The notes under the pieces are model-generated. The model had not been told where the DNA came from. It saw nothing but the letters and a program-made list of their open reading frames with translations, and did not search any database. From the NCBI GenBank assembly GCA_964605545.1, contig CAZSCX010000021.1, positions 1-10,006 of the forward strand: a stretch of 10,006 nucleotides of DNA, read 5' to 3'. A program made the translations under genes and the position numbers. The DNA is from DAOTMI01 sp964605545. Lineage in GTDB: Bacteria > Patescibacteriota > Microgenomatia > UBA12405. This document shows positions 1 through 5,986 of this stretch, one piece after another (positions within the stretch are counted from its first letter, which is position 1; each line of letters opens with the position of its first letter).

Positions 1-1708
<1,708 letters not shown>

Positions 1709-1729
1709 TTTCCAGTAAAACGATTGTAT

Positions 1730-1749
1730 GGCAACTCAATTTAGTTGCC
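1730..1749 (-). other. Hairpin in the tRNA-Ala/23S spacer, near the 23S 5' end
   Basis: GGCAACT and AGTTGCC form a perfect 7-bp stem with a 6-base loop, about 20 bases upstream of the inferred 23S 5' end. No T-tract follows on the minus strand, so it is unlikely to be a terminator. It may belong to the precursor rRNA processing or antitermination region. That role is inferred from position only. Confidence 0.5.
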
Positions 1750-1810
1750 AAGAAATTTATATTTATTTAATTACTTCGATTCAACAGATTGTTAATGTAC
1801 AAAATCAAAA

Positions 1811-1838
1811 TAAGAAAATAAATTTCTTTATTTTCTTA
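1811..1838 (-). other. AT-rich perfect hairpin in the tRNA-Ala/23S spacer
   Basis: TAAGAAAATAAA (1811-1822) and TTTATTTTCTTA (1827-1838) are perfect reverse complements around a 4-base loop, giving a 12-bp stem between tRNA-Ala and 23S. In the precursor RNA it would fold next to the tRNA 3' end. RNase III or other processing is plausible but only inferred. The rest of the spacer (1709-1852) shows no coding potential. Confidence 0.5.
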
Positions 1839-1852
1839 ACACTGATTTCAAG

Positions 1853-1926
1853 TGGACCCAGAGGGATTCGAACCCACGATCTCCTCGTTGCAAACGAGGC
1901 GCTTTAGCCAACTGAGCTATGGGCCC
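1853..1926 (-). tRNA. tRNA-Ala (anticodon TGC)
   Basis: A complete 74-nt cloverleaf on the minus strand. The acceptor stem GGGCCCA pairs with TGGGTCC and contains a G3:U70 wobble pair, the classical alanine identity element. The D-arm, a CCTCG/CGAGG anticodon stem with loop TTTGCAA (anticodon TGC, bases 1890-1892 read in reverse) and the T-loop TTCGAAT are all present. The discriminator is A, and CCA is not encoded because the next transcribed bases are CTT. It sits about 145 bp upstream of 23S in the same direction, the normal spacer-tRNA position. Its usual partner tRNA-Ile is on the opposite strand 1.4 kb away and no 16S gene is nearby. Confidence 0.97.
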
Positions 1927-1937
1927 AGAACAAAATG

Positions 1938-2015
1938 GCCAACTGATTTACCCGCCGTAGCTTAGCTGGTGGGCTTGCCCGCCGAAGCTTTTTGCGAAGG
2001 TGGGGCCATGGGCCC
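1938..2015 (-). pseudogene. Broken 5' copy of tRNA-Ala, split by palindromic inserts
   Basis: On the minus strand, just upstream of intact tRNA-Ala, the first eight bases of that tRNA (GGGCCCAT, 2015-2008) recur. After about 61 bases of GC-rich palindromic sequence come nine more collinear tRNA bases (TCAGTTGGC, 1946-1938). Only AGC of the D-stem is missing between the two pieces. The match then stops and an 11-base AT-rich spacer leads to the intact gene. GGGCCC is its own reverse complement, so that piece alone is weak evidence. The order of both pieces, together with the same arrangement at tRNA-Ile, makes a broken partial duplicate the best reading. It lacks anticodon and T arms, so it cannot be a tRNA. 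Confidence 0.7.
1950..2007 (-). repeat. Two tandem GC-rich palindromic elements
   Basis: The insert in the tRNA-Ala fragment consists of two neighbouring imperfect palindromes of one type. Each has an arm like GCCCGCC or GCCCACC, a short centre with GC...GC, and a closing arm like GGCGGG. One spans about 1977-2006 (GCCCGCCGAAGC against GCGAAGGTGGGGC on the plus strand, with a GAA/GAA internal mismatch). The other spans about 1950-1974. The element at 3229-3264 and the one inside the coding region at 6351-6380 have the same build, so this is a dispersed family in this genome. Confidence 0.7.
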
Positions 2016-2045
2016 TTATTTAATGTGCTACGATCGATTTTTTCC

Positions 2046-2076
2046 AAAAAAAAACCGAAAGCTTCGATGCTTTCGG
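2046..2076 (-). terminator. Rho-independent terminator after the GH18 gene
   Basis: On the minus strand a perfect 8-bp stem CCGAAAGC/GCTTTCGG with a 6-base loop (2055-2076) is followed directly by nine T residues (2054-2046). It lies about 95 bp beyond the stop of the GH18-like gene and upstream of the tRNA-Ala/23S unit. That unit therefore needs its own promoter between about 1927 and 2045. I could not pick a convincing -10 there; TTAAAT at 2023-2018 is the nearest candidate. The stretch 2077-2171 between terminator and gene shows nothing else recognisable. Confidence 0.92.
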
Positions 2077-2171
2077 CTCAAACGCCCAACGGCACATATC
2101 ACCCCTTCTTTCGTTTGTTTAATTTTATTTGAAACTTCAGCATCTGCAAGTGTTCGTATTTTACCCAAATT

Positions 2172-3182
2172 TCAATCATTCGTCAACAAGCTAAATAGAT
2201 TCGCATCTCCCTCGTAGCCCAAAGCCCAAAAAGCCACCCCTTTAAACTGATTCTGTTTGACCAAGTCAATCTTAATTTTTAAACTCCTTTCATTCTCATA
2301 ATAAATATGTCTCAATTGACCATCTTCTTCGAAAGACAACCAAGGACTAGCCGCCTCTTCATCCCATCTTTCAGTAAGTCCCTTTTCTTTTATCAATTCC
2401 TTCACCCTTTTTATACTCGCCACCTGATACCAGCCTCTCTTGATTTGGGCCCGATAATCATCACTATAAACCTTCCATTCATAGCCATAAAGCGGATAAG
2501 CCATAATAATTTTATCCCTTGGTAAGCCCAAATCATTAATTCTTTGAACACACTCCCAAATACTTCTCTCTCCTACTGGTGTTCGGATTGGCGCCACCGG
2601 CCCGGCAATATCCATCCCCGGTCGATGAAAATCATAAGCCATTATAATCACCTCATCCACCAACTCAAATAGTTTATTCAAACTTTCTTTATCTCCTTTA
2701 ATAATAGTATTTACAAACACATCGACACCAATTCTCTTTACCCCCACTTCTCTGACTTTTTTCAAAAAATCAAAATATTCTTCACTCAAAACCCCCAAAG
2801 GATTATCATTAAATTCAAAATCAATATTTACTCCATCCAAAATATTTTTTGCCTTAATTTTTGCCAATTCAACTTGATAATCAATTTTTTCACTATTTAC
2901 AATTTGCACCACACCGACTATTTTTTCTCCCCGAAATTTACTTGCCGCTTTTACCGATCCCTCGTCCCAAAAAATAATTTCATCAATATTTTTCGGAAAC
3001 TTCTCATACTTATTTACCGACCAATTAGGTAAAAACGCCACCACCTTATAATCTCTCTTTTTGGTAATTTCTCGCATCATTCCCAACGGACTAATAATTT
3101 CTTTATTCAAATTCGAAATCACCACCCACGTCAAAGCTACCAAGATTAACAATGCAAAAATAATAATTACCACTCGTTTCAT
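2172..3182 (-). CDS. Membrane-anchored glycoside hydrolase family 18-like protein
   Basis: This 336-residue protein has an uncleaved signal anchor or signal peptide at residues 3-22, so the catalytic domain should lie outside the membrane. Residues 45-330 look like a GH18 barrel. Strand 1 reads VVAFLPNWSV. Residues 116-123 (DGVNIDFE) match the GH18 catalytic motif, with D121 and the proton donor E123. VIIMAYDFH at 178-186 is the usual strand-6 M-x-Y-D motif, and GVAFWALGYEG at 315-325 is the typical final strand with its tryptophan. The family hydrolyses beta-1,4-linked GlcNAc polymers; the nearest type here seems to be the YaaH/SleL-like peptidoglycan or chitooligosaccharide glycosidases. 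A role in wall remodelling is inferred. Asn at 119 instead of Asp is common in bacterial members. The ATG has only a weak TAGG upstream, and a TATCAT box (3197-3192) lies 9 bp before it, overlapping the opposing tRNA-Ile promoter. Confidence 0.88.
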   Translation of the reverse strand: MKRVVIIIFALLILVALTWVVISNLNKEIISPLGMMREITKKRDYKVVAFLPNWSVNKYEKFPKNIDEIIFWDEGSVKAASKFRGEKIVGVVQIVNSEKIDYQVELAKIKAKNILDGVNIDFEFNDNPLGVLSEEYFDFLKKVREVGVKRIGVDVFVNTIIKGDKESLNKLFELVDEVIIMAYDFHRPGMDIAGPVAPIRTPVGERSIWECVQRINDLGLPRDKIIMAYPLYGYEWKVYSDDYRAQIKRGWYQVASIKRVKELIKEKGLTERWDEEAASPWLSFEEDGQLRHIYYENERSLKIKIDLVKQNQFKGVAFWALGYEGDANLFSLLTND

Positions 3183-3192
3183 CCTACATCTA

Positions 3193-3201
3193 TGATATAC
3201 T
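3193..3201 (+). promoter_or_regulatory. Extended -10 promoter for tRNA-Ile
   Basis: TGATATACT fits the extended -10 form (TGn followed by TATACT). Transcription would begin near 3208, about ten bases before the broken tRNA copy and 90 bases before the intact tRNA. No good -35 box is present, as is usual for extended -10 promoters. The transcript would therefore carry the palindrome-bearing fragment as a 5' leader. Confidence 0.55.
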
Positions 3202-3217
3202 ATTCGTGCTTAAATAC

Positions 3218-3282
3218 GGGTGATTAGCCCCGCCTGCAACGCTTTGCGTAGCAATGCGGGCAGGTCAGTTGGTTAGAGCACC
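3218..3282 (+). pseudogene. Broken 5' copy of tRNA-Ile, split by a palindrome
   Basis: GGGTGATTAGC (3218-3228) and TCAGTTGGTTAGAGCACC (3265-3282) together reproduce the first 29 bases of the intact tRNA-Ile at 3297 without a mismatch. They are separated by a 36-bp palindromic insert inside the D-stem. Identity stops right after the D-arm, one base into the anticodon stem region, and a 14-bp AT-rich spacer leads to the intact gene. The copy has no anticodon, T-arm or 3' acceptor strand. The near-perfect identity suggests either a recent event or selection or gene conversion keeping the two ends alike. Confidence 0.9.
3229..3264 (+). repeat. 36-bp GC-rich palindromic element in the tRNA-Ile fragment
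   Basis: Outer arms CCCGC (3229-3233) and GCGGG (3256-3260) enclose an inner hairpin TGCAACGC-TTT-GCGTAGCA with one A:A mismatch. The element ends in CAGG. Removing it restores the tRNA sequence GC|TC exactly, with no extra target duplication. It resembles the elements at 1950-2007 and 6351-6380 in size and in the CCCGCC...GCGGG arms. Confidence 0.85.
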
Positions 3283-3296
3283 TACTTTAAAAATTA

Positions 3297-3370
3297 GGGT
3301 GATTAGCTCAGTTGGTTAGAGCACCGTCCTGATAAGACGGGGGTCGGAGATTCGAGTTCTCCATCACCCA
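3297..3370 (+). tRNA. tRNA-Ile (anticodon GAT)
   Basis: A complete 74-nt cloverleaf: acceptor GGGTGAT/ATCACCC, D-stem GCTC/GAGC, anticodon stem CCGTC/GACGG with loop CTGATAA (anticodon GAT at 3331-3333), T-stem GGAGA/TCTCC with loop TTCGAGT, and discriminator A3370. CCA is not encoded. In most bacteria this tRNA sits in the 16S-23S spacer beside tRNA-Ala. Here it is transcribed away from the 23S unit with the GH18 gene between. Its 3' end is one base from the stop codon of the convergent Nudix gene, leaving no room for a separate trailer terminator. Confidence 0.97.
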
Positions 3371-3371
3371 C

Positions 3372-3923
3372 TCAGATTAATCCTTTCATTACCGCCAACA
3401 TCACTGCCATCTTTGTTCTCGCATCTTCAATTTTCCCTTCTATCACCCATTTTTTTAATTCCTCAAAATCAACCAATTTAACTTCAATCATTTTATTTTC
3501 TTCAGAATCTTCAATCTCCCCCTCAACCACATTCCTAGCTAAAAAAAGATTACTTCTCGCCGCCGAATAACCATCATTGTTAATATAACTCCCCAAAAAA
3601 GTCCAATCTTCACTCGTATATCCCGTTTCTTCTCTAAATTCTCTTTTCGCCGCCTCCAAAGGATCTTCTCCTTCTTCAATTCCCCCCACTGGTAATTCCA
3701 AAATTTCTGCCTGTAAAGGATGCCTCCAAGTTCTTTCCAAAACTACTTTCCTTTTTTGAGTCAAACCCAAAATTGTTGCATTATCTTTCATTTCTAAAAC
3801 AAAATATTCTTTCTTCTTGCCACTTCCATCATCAACCTCATCTATTCTCACCTTATGCCCTACTTCCCCTTTGTATAAATACTTACTTCCAACCGTTTTC
3901 CAAATTTCTAATTCTTTTTTCAT
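3372..3923 (-). CDS. Nudix hydrolase, ADP-ribose pyrophosphatase-like
   Basis: This 183-residue cytoplasmic protein has a complete Nudix box at residues 80-102: G80, five residues, E86, seven residues, then REFREETGY (94-102), with the metal-binding E98 and E99. The preceding stretch WRHPLQAEILELPVGG (66-81) is characteristic of the ADP-ribose/NDP-sugar pyrophosphatase branch, which cleaves nucleoside diphosphates linked to another moiety into two monophosphates. The exact substrate cannot be read from the sequence. The N-terminal 50 residues form the usual beta-rich extension of this subgroup. It follows the ATP-grasp operon after 111 bp and has its own TATAAT only six bases before the ATG, so it may be translated from a leaderless mRNA. 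Confidence 0.93.
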   Translation of the reverse strand: MKKELEIWKTVGSKYLYKGEVGHKVRIDEVDDGSGKKKEYFVLEMKDNATILGLTQKRKVVLERTWRHPLQAEILELPVGGIEEGEDPLEAAKREFREETGYTSEDWTFLGSYINNDGYSAARSNLFLARNVVEGEIEDSEENKMIEVKLVDFEELKKWVIEGKIEDARTKMAVMLAVMKGLI

Positions 3924-3929
3924 AGTCCG

Positions 3930-3935
3930 ATTATA
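3930..3935 (-). promoter_or_regulatory. -10 box of the Nudix gene (leaderless)
   Basis: TATAAT on the minus strand ends six bases before the Nudix ATG at 3923, so transcription would start at or next to the A of the start codon. No Shine-Dalgarno sequence is present and no clear -35 is seen. The region is very AT-rich, so chance TATAAT boxes are expected, but the position matches that seen for the pilin operon. Confidence 0.4.
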
Positions 3936-3971
3936 ACTTAATTATAATAAATATAATTTTTTGAAATTATG

Positions 3972-4020
3972 TTTTTTCAAGCCTTCAACCTGCATCGCAG
4001 ATTGACCAGCGAAGAAAAAA
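3972..4020. repeat. Palindromic element between ATP-grasp operon and Nudix gene
   Basis: TCAACCTGC (3985-3993) and GCAGATTGA (3997-4005) form a 9-bp stem (one G:U in RNA) with a 3-base loop, framed by TTTTTTC (3972-3978) and GAAAAAA (4014-4020). In either direction the stem is not followed directly by a T-tract, so a classical terminator is not supported. It probably belongs to another dispersed palindrome family or acts as an mRNA 3' end structure. It occupies about half of the 111-bp gap 3924-4034; the rest is AT-rich with no further feature apart from the Nudix -10. Confidence 0.5.
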
Positions 4021-4034
4021 TATAATGAAAAAAA

Positions 4035-5003
4035 TTATTTTATAAATTCAATTAACTTTCGCGCTACATTTATATTTGTCGCTTTTTCAAATCCCTGAAA
4101 TTGACATTGTCGATTTACTTCCAGCACATATGAATTACCCTCATTGTCTTTCATAATATCCACTCCACAATAATCTAATCCACACGCTTTTGCCACATTT
4201 TCGGCAATTATTTTATCTGTTTCCGACAAATCCCATTTCTCCACCTCGCCCCCCAAACTAAAATTACTTCTAAATTCATCACCGACAGCCGTTCTCTTCA
4301 TCGCCCCAATCGCCTTACCTCCAAGGACAATAATTCTCAAATCCCAATTCGTCGGCAAACACTTTTGCCACAAATACATTCCCAGTTGTGTCTCATCCAA
4401 TTTTTTTACAAATTTAAGTAAACTTTTTCTATCATCAAATTTTCTGACACTCTTTCCCTGATATCCCAATGAATTTTTAGAAATTACCGGATAGGTGAAA
4501 TTTTCTGCCAGTAACTGTTCTTTTGTATAAAATATTTTTGTTGGAATTACTGGAATTTTATTTTTCAAAAACACTCCTAATTGCGGTATCTTCCCCATTC
4601 TCGCCCACTCACTATAACCCCTTGCATTGACACATTTAATTTTATCGCCCAACAATCTAATCAATAAATTTCTTCCCTCAACATATTTTCCACTCACCGT
4701 CCCCGCCACTCTAAAAATCACTCCTAAAGTATTATTTTCATTAATTTGTTCACCATTTACAAACACCTTGTCATCCGCAAAAGTCAGATCTTTATACAAT
4801 ACTCTTTTGGCATTTACTCCCAATTTTTTGGCCTCATCCAAAATCCGATTTATTTCAAATTTACTCTGCCACTCCGACATCGTAAATATCAACAATTTTT
4901 TCGAGCGAATTTGTTTCGAGAAAAATTTTTCAACGCACGGCATTGAACGTTTTTCGAGGAATGAATTCGCGTAAGAAAAAAATTGTTGAAAAAATTTCTT
5001 CAT
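4035..5003 (-). CDS. RimK-like ATP-grasp ligase (second of a tandem pair)
   Basis: This 322-residue protein resembles RimK/LysX/cyanophycin-type ATP-grasp enzymes, which join a carboxylate to an amine through an acyl-phosphate. Visible elements are a central-domain lysine with glycine-rich loop (VISKNSLGYQGKSV, K176), the RimK signature DLRIIVLGGKAIGAMKR (221-237), N247 and SLGGEVE (249-255), D282, and the metal-binding E295-x-N297. The usual E-V-N-x-x-P-G end is replaced by EVNRQCQFQGFE, shared in outline with the upstream paralog. Residues 5-39 are encoded by a long inverted repeat, so the family fold probably starts near residue 36 (KLLIF). The ATG at 5003 is supported by an ATGA overlap with the preceding gene and an AGGA upstream. 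The substrate is unknown; a peptide or protein modification by amino-acid addition is the family-based guess. Confidence 0.88.
   Translation of the reverse strand: MKKFFQQFFSYANSFLEKRSMPCVEKFFSKQIRSKKLLIFTMSEWQSKFEINRILDEAKKLGVNAKRVLYKDLTFADDKVFVNGEQINENNTLGVIFRVAGTVSGKYVEGRNLLIRLLGDKIKCVNARGYSEWARMGKIPQLGVFLKNKIPVIPTKIFYTKEQLLAENFTYPVISKNSLGYQGKSVRKFDDRKSLLKFVKKLDETQLGMYLWQKCLPTNWDLRIIVLGGKAIGAMKRTAVGDEFRSNFSLGGEVEKWDLSETDKIIAENVAKACGLDYCGVDIMKDNEGNSYVLEVNRQCQFQGFEKATNINVARKLIEFIK
4889..4989. repeat. 101-bp AT-rich inverted repeat forming the 5' end of a gene
   Basis: TCAACAATTTTTT (4889-4901) is the exact reverse complement of 4977-4989. After a short mismatch, GCGAATT (4905-4911) matches the complement of 4964-4970, and TCGAG-type sequences continue inwards on both sides around a centre near 4936-4943. 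The structure lies entirely inside the coding region of the downstream RimK-like gene and supplies residues 5-39 of the protein, including the FFQQFFSYANSF start. It differs in base composition and sequence from the GC-rich families elsewhere in the window. Confidence 0.75.
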
Positions 5004-5986
5004 AGTCCTATTAAGAATTTAATAATCTCTTTTGGCACATCAATTCCAGTCGCTTCCATAAATCCCCAAAATTGCGGCCCCTTGTTCACTTCCCAAATCA
5101 CCGGTTTTCTGTCATCTCCATTTCTATAAACCACATCTACCCCCGCCACCAACAACCCACAAACTTTTGCCGCCTTTATGGCTAATTTTTTAATAGAATC
5201 TGGTATTTCAACTACTTCCACTTTTCCGCCAACACTAAAGTTATTTCTAAATTCTTTCTTAAAATTTTTCGAAGTTCGTTTCATTGCACCTAATACTTTA
5301 TTTCCCAAAACCAAAATTCGCAAATCCCCATCATTTGGAATAAATTCCTGGAGCATGTATCTTTTCCCTCCCTCAATCTCAATTTTTCGTAATCTTTTAA
5401 ATATTTTTTCAAGTTCTATATGATTATTTACTTTAAAAACATTCGTTCCTCTATCACCCGCACTACCTTTAATAATCATTGGAAAATTTAATTTTCTAAA
5501 ACCCTCATCTCTCAAAAAACATAAACTTCCATAAATTGTCCTCGGCACTTCAATTTTATTTTTAGTCAATTCGACCATTTGCCAAGCCTTACAAGCATCA
5601 CTCGGTCTCCCTTTTTCCACTAAAGGATCGACAATTTTACATTTAGAATTATTCTTTTTTACCCAATCAACCACCAAATTTACTTCTTCCCAATGCTTCC
5701 CCGTCGTTCTAAAAAATATTACGTCGTATTTAATCCCCCTTTCGTCAAAGGGGGATGCCCCGCAACGGCGGGGCAAGGGGATTTGAAACGATACCTTGTT
5801 ATATGACACCAAATCCAAATCTACTTTCATTTTTTTAGCCGCCTTTTGCAAAAGCTTTAAATGCTTACTCAACTTCCCTCCATAAAAAATAGCTATCCTC
5901 TTTTTAGTTCCCCTTTTGTCAAAGGGGAAAGCCCCCGAGCTTTGCGAGGGGGAAGGAGATTTAATTGCAATTTTTTTATTTTTCAT
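5000..5986 (-). CDS. RimK-like ATP-grasp ligase with two in-frame palindrome insertions
   Basis: This 328-residue paralog of the next gene has the same ATP-grasp landmarks: the lysine and glycine-rich loop IIKGSAGDRGTNV (K173), E214, the signature DLRILVLGNKVLGAMKR (221-237), N249 and SVGGKVE (251-257), D284, and E299-x-N301 in WEVNKGPQFWGF. It should form an amide bond between a carboxyl and an amino group using ATP; the substrates are unknown. Two segments look foreign: residues 9-29 and 68-87, both encoded by GC-rich palindromes and both giving a P-F-D-[KE]-R-G motif. Without them the N-terminus would read MKNKKIAIFYGG, a natural first strand of the pre-ATP-grasp domain. Start at 5986 is supported by AAGGAG five bases upstream and a 4-bp ATGA overlap with the upstream gene, so translation is probably coupled. 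Confidence 0.88.
   Translation of the reverse strand: MKNKKIAIKSPSPSQSSGAFPFDKRGTKKRIAIFYGGKLSKHLKLLQKAAKKMKVDLDLVSYNKVSFQIPLPRRCGASPFDERGIKYDVIFFRTTGKHWEEVNLVVDWVKKNNSKCKIVDPLVEKGRPSDACKAWQMVELTKNKIEVPRTIYGSLCFLRDEGFRKLNFPMIIKGSAGDRGTNVFKVNNHIELEKIFKRLRKIEIEGGKRYMLQEFIPNDGDLRILVLGNKVLGAMKRTSKNFKKEFRNNFSVGGKVEVVEIPDSIKKLAIKAAKVCGLLVAGVDVVYRNGDDRKPVIWEVNKGPQFWGFMEATGIDVPKEIIKFLIGL
5731..5784. repeat. Double-hairpin element, copy 1 (coding, residues 68-87)
   Basis: ATCCCCCTTT (5733-5742) and AAAGGGGGAT (5747-5756) form a perfect 10-bp stem around CGTC. Directly next to it GCCCCGC (5757-5763) and GCGGGGC (5768-5774) form a 7-bp stem, and AAGGGGATTT closes the unit and is complementary to its first arm. 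It is read in the RimK-like gene as IPLPRRCGASPFDERGIK. Two further copies with the same order of parts, orientation and reading frame lie at 5906-5962 and 6003-6060. Confidence 0.88.
5906..5962. repeat. Double-hairpin element, copy 2 (coding, residues 9-29)
   Basis: TTCCCCTTT (5908-5916) and AAAGGGGAA (5921-5929) form a 9-bp stem around TGTC. CCCCC (5932-5936) and GGGGG (5948-5952) frame a second hairpin with GC pairs inside, and AAGGAGATTT ends the unit. It is translated near the N-terminus of the RimK-like protein as SPSPSQSSGAFPFDKRG. Residues IAI occur on both sides of the insert (KKIAI before, KKRIAI after), which may reflect the original insertion point or a small duplication. Confidence 0.87.

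Noticed and set aside
1951..1975. tRNA-like stretch GTAGCTTAGCTGGT on the plus strand, suggesting a separate tRNA remnant
   Set aside because: It is one arm of a palindromic element. The minus-strand reading, with two collinear pieces of tRNA-Ala around it, explains the locus better, and no other tRNA parts follow.
1969..2217. Open frame of 82 codons on the plus strand
   Set aside because: It runs through the palindromic inserts, the terminator hairpin and the end of the GH18 gene; its sequence is explained by these and it has no ribosome-binding site.
3218..3296. T-box or riboswitch leader upstream of tRNA-Ile
   Set aside because: The sequence is fully explained as a tRNA fragment plus a palindrome, and what follows is a tRNA gene, not a protein gene; no T-box or antiterminator motifs are seen.
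3972..4020. Terminator of the ATP-grasp operon
   Set aside because: The stem is good, but no T-run follows it directly in either direction, so it is listed as a palindrome only.
4627..5423. Plus-strand open frames opposite the RimK-like genes
   Set aside because: They are antisense shadows of well-supported ATP-grasp genes with no recognisable domains or start signals.
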